From an uncultured Lachnospiraceae bacterium (GTDB lineage: Bacteria > Bacillota > Clostridia > Lachnospirales > Lachnospiraceae): a DNA stretch of 50,235 bases. Both the position numbers and the translations under genes were made by a program. Shown here piece by piece: positions 43,297 through 50,235 of this stretch (position 1 is the first letter of the stretch; every line of letters begins with the position of its first letter). The DNA lies in NCBI GenBank assembly GCA_934364805.1, contig CAKRMH010000019.1, positions 1 to 50,235 on the forward strand, written 5' to 3'. The notes beneath the pieces are model-generated. The model was not told where the DNA came from. It saw only the letters and a program-made list of their open reading frames with translations, and did not search any database.

Positions 43297-43894
43297 TGCA
43301 CTCTACCTTCCTTTTCTCCGTAATCACGATATCCATTTTTCTGTCAAACCTATCACTTTTCCATCTATCGTTTTCTAACTGCATCTCATATGAGGCACCG
43401 ATCAGATAGATCTTTCCGGGATAATGATTCAGATATCTGTCATAATATCCTTTTCCATATCCAATCCTTTCTCCAAAAATGGAAAAAGCCACTCCCGGCA
43501 CAACCATCACGGCCTCCGGCACTGGCTTATATGCAGGACAGCTTTTTACCGGTTCCATGATATGAAAACTTCCCATTTCAAGTTCTGCTTTCCCATTCAC
43601 CTGATAAAACTCCATATTTGTTCTGTGTACTCTTGGCAAAAAAACTTTCTTTCCGTCTTTCCATGCCTTTTCCATCAGCCACTCCAAAGATACTTCATTG
43701 TTCACAGACACGTATAATAACAGATTTTCTGTTTTCTGATACCAGGATTCTTTTTCGATTGTCTCACAGATTATCCGGCTGCAAATCCTGCACTGTTCTG
43801 ATGTCAGCCGGCTTCTTTCTATCTTTTTCCTTTGCCGGATCTGCGCTTTCTCATGATCCGGGCTTTCACTATGAATTTCTTTTTTTATTTCCAT
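43271..43894 (-). CDS. 5-formyltetrahydrofolate cyclo-ligase
   Basis: 207 residues from the ATG at 43892-43894; a TTG at 43913-43915 is also possible and neither has a strong Shine-Dalgarno. The ATP-binding and folate-binding motifs VPGVAFSIFGERIGYGKGYYDRYL (about 150-175) are diagnostic. It converts 5-formyl-THF to methenyl-THF. Both ends overlap neighbours: DUF896 by 26 bases, proA by 26 bases. This is tight translational packing in the proB-proA cluster. Confidence 0.9.
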   Translation of the reverse strand: MEIKKEIHSESPDHEKAQIRQRKKIERSRLTSEQCRICSRIICETIEKESWYQKTENLLLYVSVNNEVSLEWLMEKAWKDGKKVFLPRVHRTNMEFYQVNGKAELEMGSFHIMEPVKSCPAYKPVPEAVMVVPGVAFSIFGERIGYGKGYYDRYLNHYPGKIYLIGASYEMQLENDRWKSDRFDRKMDIVITEKRKVECNGESGRIV

Positions 43895-44093
43895 ACTTTT
43901 CGCCAAGATTTTCAATTGTTCCGTCTTCGTTCACCATATCTATATTATTCAGCTGGTTTACCAGATTTCCACGCACACTTGCAATAAATTCCTTACGCAG
44001 AAGATCCTGCTCTTTTTTCTCCTCGCTTGTCAGTCCTTCTGCCTTGGACTTTTTATATAATTCGTTAATTCGATCGATCTTCTCTTTTGTCAT
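43869..44093 (-). CDS. DUF896 family protein (YnzC-like)
   Basis: 74 residues. IDRINELYKKSKAEGLTSEEKKEQ...RKEFIASVRGNL is the DUF896 signature. B. subtilis YnzC is a small helical SOS-operon protein, and its function is not well defined. AGGATAGTAGA lies before the ATG, and the gene starts 4 bases after proB. Confidence 0.92.
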   Translation of the reverse strand: MTKEKIDRINELYKKSKAEGLTSEEKKEQDLLRKEFIASVRGNLVNQLNNIDMVNEDGTIENLGEKYGNKKRNS

Positions 44094-44097
44094 TCTA

Positions 44098-44946
44098 CTA
44101 TCCTATACTTTCCATAATAAAATCTGCCAGTCTGAAATTCGGATTGTTATTTGCATGAAACAGTGTTCCCGTATAATCTTCTCCTTCAAAGATCTGATGG
44201 AGAACACTCACATCATTTCCGTTTGCAATGATCATATCAGCTCCGGAAAATGTCGCAATCTTCGCTGCAGTCAGTTTTGTTGCCATTCCACCGGTTCCGA
44301 CATTACTTCCCGTGCTTCCCTTTGCCATCTCATATATCTTCTCATCAATGGTCGATACTTCACGGATCAACTGCGCTTTGGGATTTTTATGTGGATCATC
44401 TGTATAAAGTCCGTCGATATCAGAAAGAAGGATCAGCATATCTGCACCGATCAAAGACGCAACAAGTGCTGAAAGCGTATCATTATCACCAAACTGCATC
44501 TCATATGTACTAACCGTATCGTTTTCATTTACGATTGGGATTACGCCAAGATGAAACAATTCATCAAATGTGTTTTTGGCATTTTTTCGGGAAACAGGGT
44601 TGATCATTGTGTTTTTTGTGATCAATACCTGGCCTGCCGCATGATTATATTCTCCGAACAGCTTCTGATATGTCATCATAAGCTTCGCCTGCCCGACTGC
44701 TGCACAGGCCTGCTTTGTAGAAATGTCTGATGGTCTTTCTTTCATGCCGATTGATTGTCTTCCAACTGCAATTGCTCCGGAACTTACCAGGCAGACGTCC
44801 ATTCCCTGATTCTGAAGATCACAAAGCTCTCTGACCATTTTTTCCATCTTTGTAAAATTCAGTCCACCCGTCTGTTCGTGTGTCAAAGATGAAGAACCAA
44901 TCTTAATTACAATCCTTCTGCAGCGTTTTTTTGTATTCTCGCTCAT
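44098..44946 (-). CDS. proB: Glutamate 5-kinase, short form without PUA domain
   Basis: 282 residues from the ATG at 44944-44946 (MSENTKKRCRRIVIKIGSSSL), with GAGG 8 bases upstream. The amino-acid kinase fold holds KIGSSSL, SSGAIAVG, PIVNENDTVS and GTGGMATKLTAAKIA. It phosphorylates glutamate for proline synthesis. The protein ends soon after the kinase domain, so the C-terminal PUA domain of E. coli ProB is absent. Confidence 0.95.
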   Translation of the reverse strand: MSENTKKRCRRIVIKIGSSSLTHEQTGGLNFTKMEKMVRELCDLQNQGMDVCLVSSGAIAVGRQSIGMKERPSDISTKQACAAVGQAKLMMTYQKLFGEYNHAAGQVLITKNTMINPVSRKNAKNTFDELFHLGVIPIVNENDTVSTYEMQFGDNDTLSALVASLIGADMLILLSDIDGLYTDDPHKNPKAQLIREVSTIDEKIYEMAKGSTGSNVGTGGMATKLTAAKIATFSGADMIIANGNDVSVLHQIFEGEDYTGTLFHANNNPNFRLADFIMESIG

Positions 44947-44994
44947 CTTTCCATCCTCTATGTTCATTCTATCCAAATTCATGTCACTCGTTTC

Positions 44995-45023
44995 ATTATA
45001 ATGAAAACATGAAGGAAAGGCAA
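44995..45023 (-). promoter_or_regulatory. Sigma-A promoter of the proB operon
   Basis: On the minus strand TTGCCT (45018-45023), 17 bases, TATAAT (44995-45000), about 50 bases before proB. It starts 10 bases after the EAL gene. Confidence 0.8.
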
Positions 45024-45032
45024 GATTAGGTT

Positions 45033-46715
45033 TTATTCTACAAATCTTTTTTTAAATTCCTGTGCAGAATATGGCTTTCCAAACAGATATCCCTGAATAT
45101 AATCAGCACCCAGATTTCTAAGATCCATAAGTTCCTCAGATTTCTCAATTCCTTCAATGCAGATGGTCAGATTCAGGCTGTGTGCCATGTCGATAATCTG
45201 ATTCATCAGTTTATGTTCATATTGATTCTGAATCGCTTTCAGTGTAAATGAACGGTCTATTTTGATATAATCCGGGCGAAGGTCTCCAAGGCAGTGCAGA
45301 TTGGAGTAACCGGTACCAAAATCATCCAGCACAACCTTGATTCCATTATTTTTCAGTCCATTCCATAATTTCTGGAAGTGTGGTCCGGAATCCAGATAGC
45401 CACTCTCCGTCACCTCTATTCCCACACTCGATGGTTTGATTCCATACATTCTGACGGTATCAAGGATTTCATCTAATGCATTGCTCTTGATTACCTGTAC
45501 ATAGGAAAGATTGACATTGATCCGAAAATCAGGAATTGCTTCCTGCCACTTTTTGCATGTTGCAACAGCCTCTCTGAGAATCCATTTTCCAGCCGGAATA
45601 ATCAGCCCAGTCTGTTCTAAGATCGGAATAAATTCTACCGGTGAAACCGGCTCCATTCTGTCGTCCCCATCCTCCGATGGCATGGAAAAACGCATCAGTG
45701 CCTCTGCTCCAACAAGCCGGTATGTCTTAGCATCTACGATTGGCTGGAAATATATTTCAAACCCCTGAAATTCATGGTTGACCGCATGATGAAGATGACG
45801 CGTGATCCGTCTTTTCCGGCGAAATCTGTCATACGTTTCCTGTTCAAAAATATAATAACTGTTTCTTCCAAGATTTTTTGCTTCATTCAACGTAAATTCG
45901 CTTAATTTCAATGTTGCATCATACCCGCCATACAAGCCTCTCGTATCTAAAATACCAGCTGAAATTGTAAAAACCGCCTGATACTTATTCTGCTCGATAA
46001 AGCGGTCAATACTTCTTCGGATCTGCTTATATAAAACGACTGCATCGCTTGTCTCAGTCCCCGTGAAATCAACAATCATAAATTCATCCGCCACAATTCG
46101 AAACAGCCTCTGTTTTTCACTCAGATTGTTCTGAATGCATTCTGCGACCTGGCGCAAAATAAAATCTCCATATTTCATTCCCAGATTACCATTGATATCC
46201 CCCAGATTATCAATGCCAATTCTCATAAAATATCCTTCCGGGAAATTATCATCATAATCTTTGATCATATCATAAAAACTGGATTCTCCCAAAAGTCCAC
46301 TGATATTATCCGCTTTCTGCCGTTCACCGATCTCATTGATACATCCGATCAAAAAATGCGGATTTCCGTTTTCGTCATCGATCACCCGTCCTCTGCAGTT
46401 GATCCAGATCGACTGGTGTTTCCTGTCCAGCCACCTGTAATACAGATCATGGAATTTTTTCTTTCCACTTTTTATTTCATTAATTTCTTTTATCAGCATC
46501 TCAATATCATTTGCATCTACAAATTGTCTGTGTTTCGCAGCTGCATCTTCAAAAGAATCACCCGGAAGACAGAACCGCTCTGTCGCATGCTCTGAAATAC
46601 GATAATAGTCATTCTGCAGATCATATACATATAAATAATCATCCATACACGGATTATATAGCTGAATCATTTTTTCAAATTGTTCTTTTGAAATCTCCGA
46701 ATACGCATCCTGCAT
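45033..46715 (-). CDS. PAS-GGDEF(degenerate)-EAL c-di-GMP phosphodiesterase
   Basis: 560 residues from the ATG at 46713-46715 (MQDAYSEISKEQFEK), with GGAGGGG upstream. A PAS-like sensor region (about 1-140) is followed by a GGDEF fold whose signature reads VADEF instead of GGDEF (about 210-215), so it is probably not a cyclase. The EAL domain (about 310-555) keeps its catalytic residues: AEALMRF, NVNLS, VTES, LDDFGTGYSNL, IKIDRSF, EGIE, QGYLFGKP. It should hydrolyse c-di-GMP. It is divergent from the Cys-rich GGDEF-like gene. Confidence 0.92.
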   Translation of the reverse strand: MQDAYSEISKEQFEKMIQLYNPCMDDYLYVYDLQNDYYRISEHATERFCLPGDSFEDAAAKHRQFVDANDIEMLIKEINEIKSGKKKFHDLYYRWLDRKHQSIWINCRGRVIDDENGNPHFLIGCINEIGERQKADNISGLLGESSFYDMIKDYDDNFPEGYFMRIGIDNLGDINGNLGMKYGDFILRQVAECIQNNLSEKQRLFRIVADEFMIVDFTGTETSDAVVLYKQIRRSIDRFIEQNKYQAVFTISAGILDTRGLYGGYDATLKLSEFTLNEAKNLGRNSYYIFEQETYDRFRRKRRITRHLHHAVNHEFQGFEIYFQPIVDAKTYRLVGAEALMRFSMPSEDGDDRMEPVSPVEFIPILEQTGLIIPAGKWILREAVATCKKWQEAIPDFRINVNLSYVQVIKSNALDEILDTVRMYGIKPSSVGIEVTESGYLDSGPHFQKLWNGLKNNGIKVVLDDFGTGYSNLHCLGDLRPDYIKIDRSFTLKAIQNQYEHKLMNQIIDMAHSLNLTICIEGIEKSEELMDLRNLGADYIQGYLFGKPYSAQEFKKRFVE

Positions 46716-46764
46716 GATTGTTCCCCTCCAATTTCTGTTATTCACCTTCAGTATCTTTATTATG

Positions 46765-46793
46765 ATAGTACTTCTCTCACTCTTCAAAGTCAA
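46765..46793 (-). promoter_or_regulatory. Sigma-A promoter of the EAL gene
   Basis: On the minus strand TTGACT (46788-46793), 17 bases, TACTAT (46765-46770), about 50 bases before the ATG. Confidence 0.75.
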
Positions 46794-46898
46794 CAATCTG
46801 TTCCATACAACTTTTCTCTTTTGAATATAGATATTTCCTTTTCATTGTGATATGGTATGAAGTAAGAGAAACACGATACGGTTATGGGGAGCAAATAT

Positions 46899-47765
46899 AT
46901 GGACAACTATACGTTTGAAGAAATCAAAAACGAAATTACTATTTTAAAAAAATCTTTTTTTCAGGTGCGGCTGGTAGATCCGAATGCCTGCCAGATTATG
47001 GAACCTGCAAAAGTAAACGGAAAATTCACACTGATCCCATCTGGTGTCTGCTATGACACCTGGTTTCACCCAGATCAGTGTATCAACTGTACATCATCCA
47101 GAGCACTTCGTACGGATCAGATCCACTCCAAATGTGAAACCTGCAATGACAAGTTATTCTATATTACCGCACGACCGGTGCGGATTGAAAATCATCCGCT
47201 TGTACTTGAGATTGTTCAGCCCATGTCCTACCCGGATATCTGTCCGGGCAATTCCGAAGAGAATACTCTGCTGTCACAGTTTCGTTCCCTGAACCGCAAA
47301 ATTCTTCTGGATCCTGAGACTTCCGCCTACAACCGTGAATATCTAGCTGAACATCTTCCGAATATTTTTTCTGAGGTCCAGGAACATCGTACGGTGAATG
47401 CTGCCCTTATTCACTTAACATCCTACGATAACATTCAGGAAACATATGGACCTGTTGCAGCTTCTGGTGTAATCTGCCGTTTATACAAGATTCTCCAGAC
47501 AACCCTGTCCCTTTCGGATTGTCCTGACACGATACTGGCACGCTATGAAAATGACACATTCTTTGTTCTTGATAAAAGCCATACTTATACGCAGCTTTGT
47601 TCCTGCATCCATTTGATCCAGGAACAGTCTGTCGTACAGCATATCCTGTATCAGAGTCAGCTTCTGCCTTTTGAACTCGAATCTTCAACAGTTTCTTTAA
47701 ACACCGAGCAGATTTATGATTCAAAGCAGCTTTTCTCCCTGCTTCAGGAACGTCTGATTTCATAA
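46899..47765 (+). CDS. Cysteine-rich sensor with degenerate GGDEF domain
   Basis: 288 residues from the ATG at 46899, which has GGGGAG 7 bases before it; the upstream ATG at 46884 lies before that ribosome site and is not used. The N-terminal PAS-like part (about 1-110) holds a cysteine cluster: GVCYDTW, CINC and CETCND. The rest resembles a diguanylate cyclase (LDPETSAYNREYLAEHLP), but GGDEF has become ENDTF, so cyclase activity is unlikely. I recall similar Cys-sensor GGDEF proteins in Lachnospiraceae. The 3' end overlaps the convergent ABC gene by 22 bases. Confidence 0.8.
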   Translation: MDNYTFEEIKNEITILKKSFFQVRLVDPNACQIMEPAKVNGKFTLIPSGVCYDTWFHPDQCINCTSSRALRTDQIHSKCETCNDKLFYITARPVRIENHPLVLEIVQPMSYPDICPGNSEENTLLSQFRSLNRKILLDPETSAYNREYLAEHLPNIFSEVQEHRTVNAALIHLTSYDNIQETYGPVAASGVICRLYKILQTTLSLSDCPDTILARYENDTFFVLDKSHTYTQLCSCIHLIQEQSVVQHILYQSQLLPFELESSTVSLNTEQIYDSKQLFSLLQERLIS

Positions 47766-49504
47766 ACCACATCTGCCACATTCATTGTGGATACTCTGTG
47801 GGATACGAGGACAATGGTTTTTTTCTCGGCCGATTCTTTCAATGATTTTAAGATGATTCCCTCGTTTAAAGAATCCAGATTGCTGGTTGGTTCGTCCATA
47901 AGAATCATCGGTGCATCATGTAAAAACGCTCTTGCGATTCCAATTCTCTGTTTTTCGCCACCAGACAATGTATCCCCCAGTTCTCCGACTTCTGTATCAT
48001 ATCCTTTCGGAAGTGTCATAATGAAATCGTGGATCGATGCTTTCTTCGCCGCTTCCATAATCTCTTCTCTGGATGCTCCCGGCTTTGCTACCTCGATATT
48101 GTTTGCAATCGAATCATGGAACAGGTGCGTTTCCTGTGTGACATAACTTTCCATATCTCTCAGATGCCTGGTCGGAATCTTGCGGACATCTGTACCGTCT
48201 ACCGACACATTTCCATCCTGTACATCCCAGAACCGCATCAGAAGTTTTAAGAGTGTAGATTTTCCGGAACCACTTGCACCATGAATACCTGTGATCTTAC
48301 CCGGCTGTAATTTCAGCGAATAGTGATCTAAAATAACCTCTTCACCGTAAGCAAATGTCACATTCTCTGCCTCTGCTCCTGTAAATTCATGTTCCTTGCT
48401 CTCTGCATCGGAGGTTTCCACATCACCCGGAATTTCTTCCACAAGCGGTGTCTCTTCCAGAAGAGAAAGAACACGCTCACCACTTGCCAGTGTCTGGTTC
48501 AGATTGTTAGACAGGCTTGATAATGCTACTACCGGTCCAAACGACCCCATCATTGCGATGGTACAGGTTAAGATTCCCTCGAATCCAATCGCTCCTTTTT
48601 CATATAGCCAGATCGTGAGTGCAAGCATTCCAAAGGATGCAAGCAGGATCACCATATTCGTAAATGAACGCTGTGAGCCTTCCATCTTACTTAATGACTC
48701 CTGCATTCCTGCAAGGTTTTTGGAACGCATGCTCATCTGCTCTTTTCTTTTTTCACCCTGTCCGTACTGGATGGTCTCATCCAGTCCACGCAAGGAATCC
48801 AGCACAAAGCTGTTCAATTCTCCAAATTCTGTGCGGAATTCCATCCCCTTCTGACTGCCACGTCTTCCATTCCACATCGGGATAGCTGCTCCGACAATCA
48901 GATAAGCTGCCATTGCAAGCACGCCTGCCAGCCAGTGATATCTTCCAATAAAAATCACCATAATCATCGAGGTCAGTGTGGCAATGGCAATCGGGGAAAT
49001 GGTATGTGCATAGAACACTTCCAGCAATTCGATATCGGTTGTAATGATCGAGATCAGATTCCCCTTATCCCGTCCTTCCAGTTTTGCTGGGCAGAGCTTT
49101 CTCAATGCTGCAAACACTTTATGACGGATGATTGCCAGCAGTTTAAATGCAATAAAATGATTACAATACTGTTCCACATAATGCAGGATTCCGCGAAGCA
49201 CTGCAATGACGATCATGACGGTGAGAATCGTTTTTACAGGGGTAGATACCAGCCACATATTGTCCACTGGGACAATCATTCCGGCTGCTCCTGTCAGAAG
49301 TCCATGCACGATGACCTGTCCTGCCAGTATTGTCAGGAAGATTGCACACAGATACCCCAATGTTCCAAGGATAATAGCTGCCAGCATGATATGGAGCAGG
49401 GGTTTTACTAACCCGATCAGGCTTCCCATAATTTGAAAGGCATTTCTGCGTCTGGGAGATACAGCCACATTGTTCTGAGTTGTATGATTGATTTCTGCAT
49501 TCAT
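47744..49504 (-). CDS. ABC exporter half-transporter, membrane and ATPase domains (subunit 2)
   Basis: 586 residues. A membrane domain with about six helices (about 30-330) is followed by an ATPase domain with GASGSGKSTLLKLL, SGGEKQRIGIARAF (signature), MILMDEPTSNLD and VSHR. The C-terminus ends at VVYEIRRS, where relatives continue for another 15-25 residues, so it is short. The ATG overlaps the upstream gene stop as TAATG. With that gene it probably forms a heterodimer; substrate is unknown. The MSD lacks any clue I can read. Confidence 0.9.
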   Translation of the reverse strand: MNAEINHTTQNNVAVSPRRRNAFQIMGSLIGLVKPLLHIMLAAIILGTLGYLCAIFLTILAGQVIVHGLLTGAAGMIVPVDNMWLVSTPVKTILTVMIVIAVLRGILHYVEQYCNHFIAFKLLAIIRHKVFAALRKLCPAKLEGRDKGNLISIITTDIELLEVFYAHTISPIAIATLTSMIMVIFIGRYHWLAGVLAMAAYLIVGAAIPMWNGRRGSQKGMEFRTEFGELNSFVLDSLRGLDETIQYGQGEKRKEQMSMRSKNLAGMQESLSKMEGSQRSFTNMVILLASFGMLALTIWLYEKGAIGFEGILTCTIAMMGSFGPVVALSSLSNNLNQTLASGERVLSLLEETPLVEEIPGDVETSDAESKEHEFTGAEAENVTFAYGEEVILDHYSLKLQPGKITGIHGASGSGKSTLLKLLMRFWDVQDGNVSVDGTDVRKIPTRHLRDMESYVTQETHLFHDSIANNIEVAKPGASREEIMEAAKKASIHDFIMTLPKGYDTEVGELGDTLSGGEKQRIGIARAFLHDAPMILMDEPTSNLDSLNEGIILKSLKESAEKKTIVLVSHRVSTMNVADVVYEIRRS

Positions 49505-50235
49505 TACTCAACGCCCTCCTTTCCATAGTTTTCCAGTGCCATCTGGCTTTCATACAGATGTCTGTATGCGCCATTGCCGCTCATCAGTTCATCATGCTTT
49601 CCGCTTTCTTTGATTTCCCCATCTTTTAAGAAATAAATCATGTCGGACTTCACAACATTTGCCAGTCTGTGGGAAATCAGAAGCACCGTCTTTGTCTTTG
49701 CCAGTTCGTGGATCACATTCATGATCAATTCTTCACTCTCCACATCGATATTAGATGCCGCTTCATCGAAAATATAAACCTCACTTTCAGGTTTCAGCAA
49801 TGCTCTGGCAATCACGAGTCTCTGGCACTGGCCGCCGGACAGGTTGCCTGCTTTTTCCTGAAGCTTTGTCTGTAAACCATCCTGTGTCTGTAAGAACCCT
49901 AAGAGATTGACTTTCAAAAGGACAGCTTCCATCTCTTCTTTCGTTGCATCCGGTTTTGCCATCTTCAGATTTTCTTCTACGGTACCTTTGAACAGATAGC
50001 TGTTATGGCGAACCAGAACAACCCTCTGCATCAGATTTGTTTCATTCACTTCATTAAGCGGTACACCACCGATGGTGATTTCTCCGTTATATCCCCGGTT
50101 CTTTGCTGCAAGGATTCCGGCAATCGTACTCTTACCACATCCGGATTCACCAACCAATGATACAAAACTTCCTGCCGGAAGATTTAAGCCTATTCCTTTT
50201 AAAATCTCTCTGTCCTCTTCATAAGAAAAATGCAC
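49504..50235 (-). CDS. ABC exporter half-transporter (subunit 1), C-terminal part only
   Basis: The gene runs off the right edge; about 243 residues of the ATPase domain are present and the window starts in frame within it (HFSYEEDREILKG). LVGESGCGKSTIAGIL, LSGGQCQRLVIARALL and VYIFDEAASNIDVES are Walker A, signature and Walker B. The signature has Gln-Cys after SGG, and the Walker B glutamate (FDEA) is present. It is the first half of a pair with the next gene. Confidence 0.93.
   Translation of the reverse strand: MHFSYEEDREILKGIGLNLPAGSFVSLVGESGCGKSTIAGILAAKNRGYNGEITIGGVPLNEVNETNLMQRVVLVRHNSYLFKGTVEENLKMAKPDATKEEMEAVLLKVNLLGFLQTQDGLQTKLQEKAGNLSGGQCQRLVIARALLKPESEVYIFDEAASNIDVESEELIMNVIHELAKTKTVLLISHRLANVVKSDMIYFLKDGEIKESGKHDELMSGNGAYRHLYESQMALENYGKEGVE

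Noticed and set aside
43618..44472. Long plus-strand open frame of 284 codons
   Set aside because: It lies wholly across the cyclo-ligase, DUF896 and proB genes on the other strand, which have clear family motifs. Its translation has no recognisable domain and no RBS; it is an antisense shadow.
46884..46898. ATG at 46884 as start of the Cys-rich GGDEF-like gene
   Set aside because: The GGGGAG ribosome site lies after it and 7 bases before the next ATG at 46899.
1..50235. Mobile elements, CRISPR arrays, prophage, tRNA/rRNA genes, toxin-antitoxin or defence genes
   Set aside because: I looked for transposase motifs, direct-repeat arrays, integrase genes and tRNA-like cloverleafs on both strands and found none; gene content is core and order is conserved.

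Overview
The window reads as an ordinary chromosomal stretch of a spore-forming Clostridia bacterium, most likely Lachnospiraceae. This is inferred from gene content and order (L21-Prp-L27 behind RNase G and the paired radical-SAM/DUF2344 genes, rpmB-asp23-fakA-recG, yicC-remA-gmk-rpoZ, rsmD-coaD-ylbJ), from an alpha/beta SASP and a GerW gene, and from moderately low GC. I see no rRNA, tRNA, CRISPR array, insertion sequence, prophage or integration scar. Coding density is very high, almost everything is on the minus strand, and no gap without a gene exceeds 300 bases.

Layout, with minus-strand genes listed in transcription order from high to low coordinates. 50235-47744: two half-size ABC exporter genes, the first cut by the window edge. 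47765-45033: a divergent pair of c-di-GMP-type signalling genes, a cysteine-rich degenerate GGDEF protein (plus) and an EAL phosphodiesterase (minus). 45023-38048: a proB promoter followed by proB, DUF896, 5-formyl-THF cyclo-ligase, proA, miaB, a NusG-II protein, a Gx membrane protein, ruvA and ruvB. 38046-32410: zapA with its own promoter, U32 peptidase, SEDS protein and its class B PBP. 32412-30065: NUDIX, an unknown 108-aa protein, DUF2953 and gerW, ending in a strong hairpin. 30001-29864: a previously uncalled 45-aa membrane protein. 29636: rpmB (plus), divergent from asp23-fakA-recG. 25034: SASP (plus). 23128: rqcH (plus), divergent from yicC-remA-gmk-rpoZ. 20816-16770: rimO-pgsA-pncC-rsmD-coaD-coiled-coil protein. 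15867: YlbJ-like sporulation gene (plus). 15836-10221: pepD-rsuA-ygiQ-rluD-like-recU. 10224-5027: his operon hisZ-G-D-B-(HisA/F-like)-HisIE. 4978-900: small membrane protein, B12-type radical SAM, DUF2344, RNase G. 880-1: L21 leader, rplU, prp, rpmA (cut).

The genes group into translation and rRNA/tRNA modification (L21, L27, L28, Prp, RNase G, RsmD, RsuA, RluD-like, RimO, MiaB, RqcH), histidine and proline synthesis, recombination (RecU, RecG, RuvAB), cell wall and division (SEDS/PBP, ZapA), sporulation (SASP, GerW, YlbJ-like) and signalling (RemA, EAL/GGDEF).

I did not find a clear new defence or mobile system. The points most worth following are: a dead HisA/HisF-like barrel fused to HisIE in an operon that lacks hisA, hisF, hisH and hisC; the cysteine-rich degenerate GGDEF/EAL pair; a small membrane protein behind a twin AACANTGTT element; sigma-E and sigma-G-like promoters in front of the sporulation genes; and a NusG-II/Gx gene pair possibly related to flavin-based electron export.
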